From assembly GCF_000016065.1 (NCBI RefSeq), contig NC_009092.1, forward strand, positions 1,612,001-1,676,000: a stretch of 64,000 nt of DNA, in the 5' to 3' direction. Every line of letters starts with the position of its first letter. The stretch's first letter is position 1. The notes beneath the pieces are model-generated. The model searched no databases. It was not told where the DNA came from and saw only the letters and a list, made by a program, of their open reading frames with translations. The DNA is from Shewanella loihica PV-4. Its GTDB lineage: Bacteria > Pseudomonadota > Gammaproteobacteria > Enterobacterales > Shewanellaceae. Made by a program: the position numbers and the translations under genes. This document shows, in pieces, positions 36,634 through 45,277 of the stretch.

Positions 36634-37553
36634 TAATCTTTATCCTGTTGTAAATCTGAAACTAATGTCTTGAGGTAGTCGGCAAAATCCCTGCCCACTT
36701 CGTGATGGCGCAGCGCGTATTCGACATTGGCGCGCATGTAGCCGAGTTTGTTGCCACAGTCATGGCTCTTGCCATGCATGTAATAGGCGTTGACGGTTTG
36801 AGTGTTCATCAACATGGCGATGGCATCGGTAAGTTGGATCTCATCGCCTGCGCCGGCGGGGGTCTTGCCCAGTAGCTGCCAGATCTGCTTAGGTAGCACG
36901 TATCGGCCAACTACCGCTAAGTTAGATGGCGCCTGGCCCACCTTAGGTTTCTCCACCAACTCATTGATAGGTTTAGATTGCCCGGCCTCCAGCTGATGGC
37001 CGTTCACATCGGCGATACCATACTGGTCGACGCTGCTCTCTGGCACGCCCTCGACCATGATCTGGCCCACTTCGGTTTCGTCAAACAGCTTGATCATCTC
37101 GGCCAAGTTATCCCGGCTGAGATCGCAGCTGGCATCGTCTATGATGACGTCCGGCAGCAGGACCGCAAAGGGCTCGTCGCCCACGACCTTTTGGGCACAT
37201 AAGATGGCGTGGCCCAGCCCCTTGGCCTGAGATTGGCGCACGCTGATCACTGTCACGTCGCTTGGGCAGATGGCCTGCACCTCGGCCAGTAGCTGACGCT
37301 TTACCCTGCGTTCGAGCTGAGCCTCGAGCTCGAAGCTGGAGTCGAAATGGTTTTCGATGGAGTTCTTACTGGCATGGGTGACCAGGACTATCTCATTGAT
37401 CCCGGCGGCTATCGCCTCGTTGACCACGTATTGGATCAAGGGTCTATCGACTATGGGCAACATCTCCTTGGGGATCGCCTTGGTTGCCGGAAGCATGCGA
37501 GTGCCGAGACCCGCGACGGGAATAACGGCCTTGCGAACTTTGTGCTGTTTCAT
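36633..37553 (-). CDS. galU: UTP-glucose-1-phosphate uridylyltransferase (copy 2)
   Basis: A 306-residue GalU with [69 protein letters not shown] and [14 protein letters not shown]. It is coupled to galE. The paralogue at 20008-20892 is strongly similar but in the more AT-rich region; this GC-richer copy is probably the ancestral housekeeping gene. Confidence 0.96.
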   Translation of the reverse strand: MKQHKVRKAVIPVAGLGTRMLPATKAIPKEMLPIVDRPLIQYVVNEAIAAGINEIVLVTHASKNSIENHFDSSFELEAQLERRVKRQLLAEVQAICPSDVTVISVRQSQAKGLGHAILCAQKVVGDEPFAVLLPDVIIDDASCDLSRDNLAEMIKLFDETEVGQIMVEGVPESSVDQYGIADVNGHQLEAGQSKPINELVEKPKVGQAPSNLAVVGRYVLPKQIWQLLGKTPAGAGDEIQLTDAIAMLMNTQTVNAYYMHGKSHDCGNKLGYMRANVEYALRHHEVGRDFADYLKTLVSDLQQDKD

Positions 37554-37737
37554 CCTAATCCTAGTTGGCTGCGCAAAATGCCCTTTTATTCTAATAAAAA
37601 CGCCCTGAAAAGCCAGGAGATTTAGGCGCTTTGGCCGCTAGCTTCTCGGCATCCGTCGAACTATTCGGCGTCGGCCTTAGCTCTAATCTGACGCCATTAG
37701 AGGCACGCTGGATGCCAGAAAAGGGATCGAGCAGAGT

Positions 37738-37756
37738 ATGTAAAATACCTTTACAT
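37738..37756. promoter_or_regulatory. Perfect dyad ATGTAAA-N5-TTTACAT
   Basis: Seven-base inverted repeat with a 5-base spacer (ATACC). It contains both TyrR half-sites (TGTAAA and TTTACA), but spaced by 5 rather than the usual 6 bases. It may be a variant TyrR box or the site of another dimeric regulator acting on galU2 or phhA. Confidence 0.45.
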
Positions 37757-37885
37757 AAATATTTATCCCATGGGGTAAGCAGATGAAATTGATGCCAAAC
37801 TCGGCATTTGTGTCAAGAGTGTTACATGTCTATTTTTCTGTAAGTCTATAAATAAAAACGATTTAAATTTTCATGTTCTGCCGGA

Positions 37886-37903
37886 TGTAAATTTGAGGTT
37901 ACA
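37886..37903. promoter_or_regulatory. TyrR box upstream of phhA
   Basis: TGTAAA-TTTGAG-GTTACA matches the TyrR consensus TGTAAA-N6-TTTACA at 11 of 12 positions, and the flanking bases extend the palindrome (A...T). It lies 104 bases upstream of the phhA start, and tyrR is encoded in the same gene group. TyrR activates or represses such genes in response to aromatic amino acids. Confidence 0.8.
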
Positions 37904-37934
37904 TCTTGAGCGGCGCGGCAGCCAAATTATAAAG

Positions 37935-37950
37935 TGTGATCCTGTTAACA
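37935..37950. promoter_or_regulatory. CRP-like site upstream of phhA
   Basis: TGTGA-TCCTGT-TAACA matches the CRP core TGTGA-N6-TCACA at 9 of 10 positions. It lies 48 bases (centre to centre) downstream of the TyrR box and 57 bases before the start codon. The fahA promoter region shows the same order of sites. Confidence 0.5.
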
Positions 37951-38007
37951 AACTCTGGCGTTTAGTCAAATATGGAGGCAGGAGCAGTCATTTGTGTTGT
38001 ATTTATC

Positions 38008-38805
38008 ATGAGTAAACAAACTACGTATCAGGCCAGACTGCCTGATAGCCAAGGGGTCATCCAATACCCTGACAATGAACACGAGATCTGGCAAGCGCTG
38101 TACGACAGACAGAAGGGTAATTTGCCCCACTATGCCTGTGATGCTTATCTGAAAGGGCTCGAAGATCTTGCCTTGCCTGCAGATCGCATCCCGCAGCTTG
38201 GCGAAATAGACGCTGTGCTGCAACAGGCCACTGGGTGGAAGACGGCCGCCGTGCCGGCGCTGATCTCGTTTGAGAAGTTTTTCCAGCTGCTGGCGAACCA
38301 GGAGTTTCCGGTCGCCACCTTTATCCGCAGCAAGGAGGAGTTCGACTACCTGCAGGAGCCCGATATCTTTCACGAGATCTTCGGTCACTGCCCGCTGTTG
38401 ACCAATCCTTCATTTGCCCGTTTCTCTCACGAATACGGTAAGTTGGGTCTGGCCGCCTCCAAAGAGGAGCGTGTCTTTCTCGCCAGACTTTACTGGTTTA
38501 CCGTGGAGTTTGGTTTGATCCGTCAGACCAACGATGAGCTGAAGATCTACGGCGGCGGCATATTGAGTTCGCCCGGTGAGACGCTATACGCCATGAGCGA
38601 TACTCCAGTGGTGAAGCCTTTCGATCTGTTGGATATTTTAAGAACCCCTTATCGAATCGATATCATGCAGCCAATTTATTACGCTATTGATTCAATTGAT
38701 TACTTAGACGAAATCGTCAAAATGGACATCATGGGCGCCGTGACTAAGGCGCGTCAGCTAGGCCTACATGCCCCCATGTTTGAGCCAAAATCGAAAGCCA
38801 GTTAA
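38008..38805 (+). CDS. phhA: Phenylalanine 4-monooxygenase
   Basis: Pterin- and iron-dependent hydroxylation of phenylalanine to tyrosine. The 265-residue protein shows the iron ligands H122 and H127 (FHEIFGHCPLL) and E167 (LYWFTVEFGL), plus YGGGILSSPGE. Bacterial PhhA is about 262-270 residues and lacks the regulatory ACT domain of the animal enzyme, as here. ATG 38008 begins the homologous part; the frame is open to 37972. phhB follows 46 bases later. Confidence 0.97.
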   Translation: MSKQTTYQARLPDSQGVIQYPDNEHEIWQALYDRQKGNLPHYACDAYLKGLEDLALPADRIPQLGEIDAVLQQATGWKTAAVPALISFEKFFQLLANQEFPVATFIRSKEEFDYLQEPDIFHEIFGHCPLLTNPSFARFSHEYGKLGLAASKEERVFLARLYWFTVEFGLIRQTNDELKIYGGGILSSPGETLYAMSDTPVVKPFDLLDILRTPYRIDIMQPIYYAIDSIDYLDEIVKMDIMGAVTKARQLGLHAPMFEPKSKAS

Positions 38806-38851
38806 GAAAGCTAGTTAATAGAGCCAGATAAGAAAATCAGAAGGAAGAAGT

Positions 38852-39190
38852 ATGACTGAATTAGCCCAAATGAAATGCGAAGCCTGCCAGGCCGACGCGC
38901 CAAAGGTGACCGATGCCGAGTTGGCCGAGCTGATCCGCATGATCCCAGATTGGGGTGTCGAGGTGCGTGACGGTATCATGCAGCTTGAGCGTGTCTACAA
39001 GTTTAAAAACTTTAAGCTGGCGATGGAATTTACCAATAAATTGGCAGACTTAGCCGAGGAAGAGTTCCACCATCCCGGTATCCTAACCGAATGGGGCAAG
39101 GTCACCGTGACCTGGTGGTCTCACTCGATCAAGGGCCTACACCGCAACGATTTCATCATGGCGGCCAAGACAGACCAGTTATTGGACTAA
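38852..39190 (+). CDS. phhB: Pterin-4a-carbinolamine dehydratase
   Basis: Recycles the pterin cofactor oxidised by PhhA. The 112-residue protein has the family pattern of W...([21 protein letters not shown]), then [30 protein letters not shown] with the conserved His-His-Pro active-site group. It sits between phhA and a strong terminator, so phhAB is a two-gene operon separate from tyrR. Confidence 0.96.
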   Translation: MTELAQMKCEACQADAPKVTDAELAELIRMIPDWGVEVRDGIMQLERVYKFKNFKLAMEFTNKLADLAEEEFHHPGILTEWGKVTVTWWSHSIKGLHRNDFIMAAKTDQLLD

Positions 39191-39205
39191 GTTAAAATTG
39201 ATTTA

Positions 39206-39243
39206 AAAACAGCGTCATAGCCTAGCTATGGCGCTGTTTTTTT
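39206..39243 (+). terminator. Strong rho-independent terminator after phhB
   Basis: AAAACAGCGTCATAG pairs with CTATGGCGCTGTTTT: 15 bp with a single G-U pair and a 5-base loop, followed by further T bases. It lies 16 bases after the phhB stop. Confidence 0.92.
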
Positions 39244-39423
39244 GGTTGCTTTTCGAATCCGGTGTAAACAACTCTTGCCACAAATCTCATTACACTCTAA
39301 CGTATAGGCGTTTTATCGGCATTTCTGCGTGGCGTGTCACACTTTTTCTGGCATGAGACGCAACCATGCTCGCGATAATCCCAAAAACCGTGAAGTAATA
39401 AATATAAAAAGGGACGAAAGGGT

Positions 39424-40968
39424 ATGCGCTTAGAAGTAAGTTGCATCGACCGCGTGGGTCTAGCAAAAGACATTCTGGTGATCCTCGAAGGCTATGGTAT
39501 TAACCTGATAGCTATCGACGCCAGTAACCAGGGATTTCTCTATCTGCAGTTTGCTGAGGTCAACTTTGATGTGCTCAGTGAGCTGCTGCCGTTAATCAGG
39601 AAGGTGGAAGGGGTGCATGATGTGCGCACAGTCTCTTTCATGCCTTCCGAGCAGGAGCATTACGCGCTCAAGACCTTGTTGAAGACGCTGCCGGATTCTG
39701 TCTTCTCCATCGACGTTAAGGGGCGGATCCGCATCGTCAATGAGTCGGCGCTGATGACGGTCAACATGGGTGAGCACGAGGTGCTCGACGAACCCCTCAA
39801 TCATTGGGTACAGGGCTTTAACTTCAACCGCTGGCTCAGCGAGCCGCTGGTGTTGGCCCAGGCCACACGGGTTAACATTGGCCAGAGCGAATACCTGGCC
39901 GAGATGCTGCCCATCTATCTGCCTGACGAGAACGACAAGACCATTCTGGCCGGTGCCGTAGTCTCCCTCAAATCGCCCGCACGGGTCGGCAAGCAGTTTA
40001 ACGCCCTACAGAATCAGACCACAGGATTTGAGAATGTGCTGGCGGTCAGCGACAAGATGAAAGAGGTGTTAGTGCAGGCCAGACGCATGGCCCAGCTCGA
40101 TGCGCCTCTGCTGATCACGGGTGAGACGGGCACAGGCAAGGAGCTGATGGCCAGAGCCTGCCACGATGCTAGCATGCGTCGTGAGCACCCCTTTATTGCG
40201 ATTAACTGCGCCGCCATGCCTGACAGCGCCGCCGAAGAGGAGCTCTTCGGTTATGTCAGCGGTGGTGAAGTGGTCAAGCGCGGCTTCTTCGAGGAGGCCA
40301 AGGGCGGCACCGTCTTCTTAGATGAGATAGCGGAGATGTCCAAGGCGGCCCAGGTCAAACTGCTGCGCCTGCTGCAGGACGGCACCTTCCGCCGAGTAGG
40401 CGGCGATGTGGAGGTGCGCTCTGACGTGCGCATCATCTGCTCGACCCAGAAGAACCTGGCCGAACTATGTCAAACCGGCGAGTTCCGCGAAGATCTCTAC
40501 TATCGCATCCATGTGCTCAGCTTCCATATGCCGTCGCTTCGCGAGCGCAAGGTGGATGTGATCCCCCTGACCGAGATGTTCCTCGAGCATTACAGTCAGC
40601 AGCTGTCTATCCCTATTCGTCGTATCTCGGCTCCATGCCGCGAGCATCTGCTGGGCTACGCCTGGCCGGGTAACGTGCGCCAGCTGAAAAACGCCATCTT
40701 CCGTGCGGTATCCATGTGGGATGGCTCGGCGGAGCTGACGGTGGATCAGCTCAAGCTACCGTCATACGCCGAGGGCTTTGGCTATTTCGATCATCAGTTT
40801 GAGGGCAGTCTGGATCAGGCGATGAAGCAGTTTGAGGCGAGTCTGCTCAGACGTCTCTATCCGGCTTACCCCAGTACCCGCCAGCTGGCGAAGAAACTTG
40901 GGGTGTCTCACACGGCTATCGCCAACAAGCTGAGGGAATATAAGATCAGCAAGCAAAAAGGGATGTAA
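39424..40968 (+). CDS. tyrR: Transcriptional regulator TyrR
   Basis: A 514-residue regulator (E. coli TyrR is 513). An N-terminal ACT domain (MRLEVSCIDRVGLAKDILVIL, residues 1-70) binds aromatic amino acids; a PAS domain follows (about 78-190). The AAA+ domain has GETGTGKELMA (Walker A, about residue 237) and GGTVFLDEIAEM (Walker B). A Fis-type HTH closes the protein (STRQLAKKLGVSHTAIANKL). The GAFTGA loop that contacts sigma-54 is missing (GYVSGGEVVKRG in its place), as in true TyrR, which works with sigma-70. A TyrR half-site TGTAAA at 39263-39268 hints at autoregulation. Confidence 0.96.
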   Translation: MRLEVSCIDRVGLAKDILVILEGYGINLIAIDASNQGFLYLQFAEVNFDVLSELLPLIRKVEGVHDVRTVSFMPSEQEHYALKTLLKTLPDSVFSIDVKGRIRIVNESALMTVNMGEHEVLDEPLNHWVQGFNFNRWLSEPLVLAQATRVNIGQSEYLAEMLPIYLPDENDKTILAGAVVSLKSPARVGKQFNALQNQTTGFENVLAVSDKMKEVLVQARRMAQLDAPLLITGETGTGKELMARACHDASMRREHPFIAINCAAMPDSAAEEELFGYVSGGEVVKRGFFEEAKGGTVFLDEIAEMSKAAQVKLLRLLQDGTFRRVGGDVEVRSDVRIICSTQKNLAELCQTGEFREDLYYRIHVLSFHMPSLRERKVDVIPLTEMFLEHYSQQLSIPIRRISAPCREHLLGYAWPGNVRQLKNAIFRAVSMWDGSAELTVDQLKLPSYAEGFGYFDHQFEGSLDQAMKQFEASLLRRLYPAYPSTRQLAKKLGVSHTAIANKLREYKISKQKGM

Positions 40969-40999
40969 AACCTTATTGCCAGTTGGCTGGCGGTTTTCT

Positions 41000-41047
41000 A
41001 GGCAGAGACAAGGCCGAAACCCCATGAATTTGGGGTTCTCTCTGCCT
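41000..41047 (+). terminator. Composite hairpin downstream of tyrR
   Basis: An outer 9-bp stem AGGCAGAGA / TCTCTGCCT encloses an inner 7-bp stem AACCCCA / TGGGGTT. It lies 32 bases after the tyrR stop. No clear T-run follows, so it may end transcription weakly or protect the 3' end of the mRNA. Confidence 0.6.
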
Positions 41048-41064
41048 GTCATGAATTGTTTACA
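41047..41064. promoter_or_regulatory. TyrR-like box upstream of fahA
   Basis: TGTCAT-GAATTG-TTTACA matches TGTAAA-N6-TTTACA at 10 of 12 positions, 151 bases before the fahA start. It overlaps the base of the tyrR hairpin by one base. Its placement ahead of a CRP-like site repeats the layout seen at phhA. Confidence 0.6.
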
Positions 41065-41087
41065 AATTTGAATGTTATGGGAAGGAG

Positions 41088-41103
41088 TGTGATTTGTATC
41101 ACG
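41088..41103. promoter_or_regulatory. CRP-like site upstream of fahA
   Basis: TGTGA-TTTGTA-TCACG matches the CRP core TGTGA-N6-TCACA at 9 of 10 positions. It lies 40 bases (centre to centre) downstream of the TyrR-like box and 111 bases before the fahA start codon. It suggests cAMP-CRP control of tyrosine breakdown. Confidence 0.65.
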
Positions 41104-41214
41104 CTATTCCTATCTTGAGGCGCATAGGGTATTTCTATGCCAAATTGATAGTCCCAGACCCATTAGCGGCGCGCCCCTAAGGTCTGGCAAGAGAAGAATT
41201 CGGAAGGAGTGGGT

Positions 41215-42201
41215 ATGAAGTTAGCAAGTTATAACAACGGCCGTCGTGACGGTCAGCTGATGCTTGTGAGTAAAGATCTAACCAAGGCTGTTGCGGTACC
41301 GGCCATCGCGCACACCATGCAGCAGCTGCTCGACGCCTGGGATCTGCTTCAGCCGCAACTGCAAGAGCTTTATGAGGCCCTCAACCAAGGCGTGCTAGAC
41401 AACACGGTCGACTTCGACGAGAACAAGTGCCTGTCACCGCTGCCACGTGCCTATCAGTGGGCGGACGGTAGCGCCTATGTGAACCACGTTGAGCTGGTAC
41501 GTAAGGCCCGTGGCGCCGAGATGCCAGAAACCTTCTGGACAGATCCTCTGGTGTATCAGGGCGGTTCTGACAGCTTTATCGCGCCTAAGGCGGATATCGA
41601 GCTGGCCAGCGAAGAGTGGGGCATAGATTTTGAATCTGAAGTGGCAGTGATCACCGACGACGTGCCTATGGGCATAGACGCAGAGTCGGCCGAGAAGCAT
41701 ATCAAGCTGCTGATGCTGGTGAACGATGTGTCGCTGCGTAACCTGATCCCAGCCGAGCTGGCCAAGGGCTTCGGTTTCTTCCAGTCTAAGCCGTCCAGCA
41801 GCTTCTCACCTGTTGCCGTGACTCCTGATGAGCTGGGTGACAAGTGGCATGAGTCTAAGGTGCATCTGCCGTTGATCACCCATCTGAACAACGAGCTGTT
41901 TGGTAAGCCAAACTGTGGCATCGACATGACCTTTAACTTCAGTCAGTTGATTGCCCATTTCACCAAGACTCGCCCGCTGGGCGCCGGCGCCATCATAGGT
42001 TCGGGCACCATCTCTAACTATGATCGCAGCGCTGGCTCTAGCTGTCTGGCCGAGACCCGTATGCTGGAGACCATCAGCGACGGTAAGCCATCGACCTCAT
42101 TCATGCGTTTCGGTGATCGCGTGCGCATCGAGATGCTGGATGAAAATGAGCAATCTATCTTTGGTGCCATCGACCAGCAGGTGGTTGAGTACAAAGGTTA
42201 A
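41215..42201 (+). CDS. fahA: Fumarylacetoacetate hydrolase family protein (fumarylacetoacetase)
   Basis: Last step of tyrosine breakdown: fumarylacetoacetate to fumarate and acetoacetate. The 328-residue protein has the FAH fold motifs YVNHVELVRKARGAEMPETFWTDPLVYQGGSD, GIDFESEVAVITDDVPMG (metal-binding E-x-E type residues), LLMLVNDVSLRNL, KPSSSFSPVAVTPDELG, and IIGSGTISNYD. ATG 41215 has AAGGAG 5 bases upstream; a GTG at 41209 is less likely. Pairing with maiA supports the fumarylacetoacetase role over other FAH-family activities. Confidence 0.9.
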   Translation: MKLASYNNGRRDGQLMLVSKDLTKAVAVPAIAHTMQQLLDAWDLLQPQLQELYEALNQGVLDNTVDFDENKCLSPLPRAYQWADGSAYVNHVELVRKARGAEMPETFWTDPLVYQGGSDSFIAPKADIELASEEWGIDFESEVAVITDDVPMGIDAESAEKHIKLLMLVNDVSLRNLIPAELAKGFGFFQSKPSSSFSPVAVTPDELGDKWHESKVHLPLITHLNNELFGKPNCGIDMTFNFSQLIAHFTKTRPLGAGAIIGSGTISNYDRSAGSSCLAETRMLETISDGKPSTSFMRFGDRVRIEMLDENEQSIFGAIDQQVVEYKG

Positions 42202-42202
42202 T

Positions 42203-42220
42203 TCTCAAAAACTTTTGAGA
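42203..42220 (+). repeat. Perfect 8-bp hairpin after the fahA stop
   Basis: TCTCAAAA and TTTTGAGA with only two bases between them, starting one base after the fahA stop codon and just before the G+C-rich terminator hairpin. Confidence 0.5.
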
Positions 42221-42223
42221 CTT

Positions 42224-42250
42224 CGGGGCGACCAAGGTTGCCCCGTTTTT
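42224..42250 (+). terminator. Rho-independent terminator between fahA and maiA
   Basis: CGGGGCGAC / GTTGCCCCG (one G-U pair) with a CAAG loop, followed by TTTTT. It sits inside what looks like the fahA-maiA operon, 45 bases before the maiA start. It therefore either reduces maiA expression or means maiA has its own start point. Confidence 0.82.
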
Positions 42251-42294
42251 GTAACAGCCGCCGGGCAATGGGCGGAGAGAATAGGAGCCATGTG

Positions 42295-42939
42295 ATGAAA
42301 TTATTGGGCTACTGGCGCTCCAGCGCCGCTTATCGGGTGCGTATCGCATTGAATTTGAAGGGACTGGATGCAGAGCTCGAATCCGTGCATCTGGTGAAGA
42401 ATGGCGGCGAGCAGCACCTGCCTGAGTATGCCGCGCTCAATCCCCAGGAGCTGGTGCCAACCCTGATCGAGGGCGACAACGAATTTGTCTTGTCTCAGTC
42501 GCTGGCGATCATCGAATATCTCGACGAGCAGTATGGCGGCGCCATGATGCTGCCAACAGCTCCCAAGGCGAGAGCCGAGGTGCGCGCCATGGCACTCTCT
42601 ATCGCCTGTGAGGTGCATCCACTGAATAACCTCAAGGTGTTGCAGTATCTCACCAACACCCTTGAGCTGGATGAGGACGCCAAGAACGCCTGGTACCATC
42701 ACTGGATCCATCAGGGCTTTAGCGCCTTCGAGAAGCAACTGGAAAAGCACGCCGGCAGCTATTGCTATGGCGATGAGGTGACGCTGGCGGATCTCTGCCT
42801 GATCCCTCAGGTCTATAATGCCAATCGCTTCAAGGTCGACTTGAGCACCTATCCCAACATTCGTCGTATCTGGGATAATTGCCATCAGCTCGAGGCCTTT
42901 GTGTTGGCGGCGCCAGAGCGTCAGGCCGATGCCAGTTAG
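42295..42939 (+). CDS. maiA: Maleylacetoacetate isomerase (zeta-class GST)
   Basis: Glutathione-dependent conversion of maleylacetoacetate to fumarylacetoacetate, the substrate of FahA. The 214-residue protein begins LLGYWRSSAAYRVRIALNLKG, with the zeta-class SSxxYRVRIAL motif (catalytic Ser), then NPQELVPTLIEGD and LSQSLAIIEYLDE. ATG 42295 follows GGAG; the open frame extends to 42238 without homology. Hpd and HmgA, which make its substrate, are not in the window. Confidence 0.94.
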   Translation: MKLLGYWRSSAAYRVRIALNLKGLDAELESVHLVKNGGEQHLPEYAALNPQELVPTLIEGDNEFVLSQSLAIIEYLDEQYGGAMMLPTAPKARAEVRAMALSIACEVHPLNNLKVLQYLTNTLELDEDAKNAWYHHWIHQGFSAFEKQLEKHAGSYCYGDEVTLADLCLIPQVYNANRFKVDLSTYPNIRRIWDNCHQLEAFVLAAPERQADAS

Positions 42940-42955
42940 ATTGGTCTCATGAAGC

Positions 42956-42976
42956 CGTTAGCATTCCGCTAAGGGT
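42956..42976. terminator. Weak hairpin between convergent maiA and lysR gene
   Basis: CCGTTAGC / GCTAAGGG (one mismatch, 5-base loop) overlapping the 3' end of the minus-strand regulator gene. No T-run; possible shared termination structure. Confidence 0.3.
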
Positions 42977-43859
42977 TATTCATCAAGAATTCGACAAACG
43001 CCCTGTCGGCAAGGCCGATGGGGCGTTCTCTATTCCAGGCAATATGCAGATCCAGATGCACCGCAGGTGAGAAGGGGATGGCGCGGATAGGATCTCTGGC
43101 TTCTATCACCATCTCCAGCACACTGGTAATGGCAAACCCCTGGGCGACCACCTGCTTGATCAGGTTGATAAGGTTAGTTTCGAAGGCGATATTGACCTCG
43201 AGATCCAGTGCCTTGGCCTGAGACAGCATCCACTCGCGGTGAAAATAGCCGGGTTTAAACATCACCAGCTCCTGCTCGAAAAACTGCTCCAGGGTGATCT
43301 CTTTGTGCTCCGCCAAGGGGTGATCTTCTCCAACGGCCACCACCATCTGCTCTCTGAGCAGCAGATGACTGTCGAAATTAGGCTGCAGATCCTGGCCTGT
43401 GATGATGGCGATATCCACCTCTTCGTTTTGCAACATGCGCAGGCTGTCTCGGGTACCGCCCTCGAACAGGGAGAGCTTGAGATCCGGATACCTGTGCCTG
43501 AAGGCCATCAAGCGAGAGGGCAGGTAGTAGGAGCCCAGCATGCCGGGCACCGCGATGCGCACCTCGCCCTTGGTGAGGTTGGCCATGGATTTAATATGGG
43601 CCTCGGCCTGTTTGACCTGCTTGAGGATCAGCCTGGCATGTTGCGCCAGCGCCTCGCCTTCGGCGGTGAGGGTGAGGCGGCTGCCATCCTGACCGCGATA
43701 ATGTTTGTTACGGTTGACAAGCGTGACCCCGAGGGATTCTTCGAGGCGTTTTATCCCCTGACTCAGGGCGGGCTGGGCGAGGTTGAGCTGTTTGGCCGCC
43801 AGGGTAAAGCTACCCTTGGTCGCCAGCGCCTCGAACTGCCTAAGCTGTTTGATATCCAT
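42969..43859 (-). CDS. LysR-family transcriptional regulator
   Basis: A 296-residue regulator. The N-terminal winged HTH is MDIKQLRQFEALATKGSFTLAAKQLNLAQPALSQGIKRLEESLGV, followed by a periplasmic-binding-like effector domain (GEVRIAVPGMLGSYYLPSRLMAFRHRYPDL onward). It is divergent from an MFS transporter gene 200 bases away, the usual arrangement for a regulator and its target. Effector unknown. Confidence 0.92.
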   Translation of the reverse strand: MDIKQLRQFEALATKGSFTLAAKQLNLAQPALSQGIKRLEESLGVTLVNRNKHYRGQDGSRLTLTAEGEALAQHARLILKQVKQAEAHIKSMANLTKGEVRIAVPGMLGSYYLPSRLMAFRHRYPDLKLSLFEGGTRDSLRMLQNEEVDIAIITGQDLQPNFDSHLLLREQMVVAVGEDHPLAEHKEITLEQFFEQELVMFKPGYFHREWMLSQAKALDLEVNIAFETNLINLIKQVVAQGFAITSVLEMVIEARDPIRAIPFSPAVHLDLHIAWNRERPIGLADRAFVEFLMNNP

Positions 43860-43963
43860 CTTTCATCCCACCTTCTCGCATTTTTCTATCATGCTGAGTT
43901 AGCACCATTGTCTTAAGCGCTTTTTAGCAGATTGTTTTCAAGCATTGGTCATCGGAATTGTCT

Positions 43964-43996
43964 ATAACAAGTTATTATTGACATCATAGTTATAAT
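43964..43996. promoter_or_regulatory. Putative operator/promoter in the lysR - MFS divergent region
   Basis: A perfect dyad ATAAC-AA-GTTAT (43964-43975) and a TATAAT hexamer (43991-43996) lie between the two divergent starts; TTGACA at 43978-43983 is too near TATAAT to pair with it. The region is a good place for LysR-type binding, but exact sites are not certain. Confidence 0.4.
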
Positions 43997-44059
43997 CTAT
44001 TTTTGTTATGTTAGCGCCGGTGCTAGCCTGTGTCTATCTATCCTATTGAGCGCGACAAC

Positions 44060-45277
44060 ATGACCGCCAGCCGTCCACTACAACTTCGTCTGATCTGGGG
44101 CCTCTCTCTGGCTTCCGTGGTGATCTACATCAACCTGTATATGGTGCAGGGGATGTTGCCGCTGATCGCGACCAGTTTTAGCGTGTCGCCGGCCCACGCC
44201 ACCCTGTTGTTGTCTGTGACCAGCTTCTCCATGGCCTTCGCGCTGCTCTTCTATGCCACACTGTCTGACAAGCTAGGCAGGCGTAAGCCGCTGCTCTGGA
44301 GCCTGGCGCTGCTTGTGGTGGCGGATCTCATGTTGATCTGGGTGCAGGATTTTTCGGCATTGGTGGCGGTGCGCCTGTTTCAGGGGATACTGCTGGCGGC
44401 GGTGCCCGCTATCGCCATGGCTTATTTTAAGGATCTGCTCGATACCAGCGTGCTACTCAAGGCGGGGGCCATCTATATCGGCGCCAACAGTCTGGGGGGC
44501 ATCGCCGGGCGCCTGCTCGGCGGTCTGATGACAGAGTATCTGACCTGGGTAGAGGCCATGGGGCTGGTGAGTGTCTTGACCCTTGCTGGCGTGGTGGGCG
44601 TGTTACTGTTATTGCCGCGACTCGACCGGGTGCGCATCCGTCGCCGTCAACACAAGAGTGGTTTTGGCCTCGCCGATCTTAAAGGCTTTGGCCTGCACCT
44701 TGGCGATGCCACCCTGGTGAAGCTCTACCTCTTGGGGGCGCTGGCCTTCATGGTGATGGTCAATCAATTTAGCTATATCCAGCTGCACCTGATGCAGGCA
44801 CCATTTGGCTGGGGTAAGTTTCAGGTCACCCTGATCTTCCTCTGTTATTTGAGTGGTACCTACGCCTCGTTCCGCTCCGCCAAGTGGGTGACTCGCCTGG
44901 GACGTCAGCCACTGTTTATCCTGTCGGCGGTGATGATGTGTGTCGGTAGTCTGGTGACCCTGGGGGATACCAGCAGCGCCATCGTTATAGGTTTCCTGCT
45001 GTCGAGCTTTGGCTTCTTCACCTTCCACAGCGTCTGTAATGCCTGGGTAGCCCAGCGTGCACAACAGCACAGGGCGAAGGCCACGGCGCTCTATCTGTGT
45101 AGTTACTATCTGGGGGCGGCGCTGGGCGGGCCTTTCCTCTTGCCCTTCTGGCAGCATTGGGGCTGGAGCGGCGTGGTGGCTGGCAGCTTGACCCTGCTTA
45201 GCGGCGTGATCCTATTGGTGGTGATGCTGCAGCGCAACCATAGGCCACACACGCCGCTGTTAGATGCGGCGGGCTAA
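44060..45277 (+). CDS. MFS transporter, YnfM-like
   Basis: A 405-residue, 12-helix exporter of the major facilitator superfamily. MFS motif A is seen after helix 2 (YATLSDKLGRRKPLLW), and the central loop has RRRQHKSGFG. The overall pattern resembles E. coli YnfM and other DHA1 drug-efflux-type carriers. ATG 44060 is preferred to GTG 44030. It is divergent from the LysR gene and probably under its control. Substrate unknown. Confidence 0.85.
   Translation: MTASRPLQLRLIWGLSLASVVIYINLYMVQGMLPLIATSFSVSPAHATLLLSVTSFSMAFALLFYATLSDKLGRRKPLLWSLALLVVADLMLIWVQDFSALVAVRLFQGILLAAVPAIAMAYFKDLLDTSVLLKAGAIYIGANSLGGIAGRLLGGLMTEYLTWVEAMGLVSVLTLAGVVGVLLLLPRLDRVRIRRRQHKSGFGLADLKGFGLHLGDATLVKLYLLGALAFMVMVNQFSYIQLHLMQAPFGWGKFQVTLIFLCYLSGTYASFRSAKWVTRLGRQPLFILSAVMMCVGSLVTLGDTSSAIVIGFLLSSFGFFTFHSVCNAWVAQRAQQHRAKATALYLCSYYLGAALGGPFLLPFWQHWGWSGVVAGSLTLLSGVILLVVMLQRNHRPHTPLLDAAG

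Larger units (their letters stand above)
37554..38007. other. galU2 / phhA divergent regulatory region
   Basis: 454 bp with no credible gene. It holds, on the phhA side, a perfect 7-bp dyad (37738-37756), a weak TyrR-like box (37809-37826: TGTGTC-N6-GTTACA), a strong TyrR-like box (37886-37903) and a CRP-like site (37935-37950). The left part is GC-rich with scattered short dyads. Confidence 0.6.
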
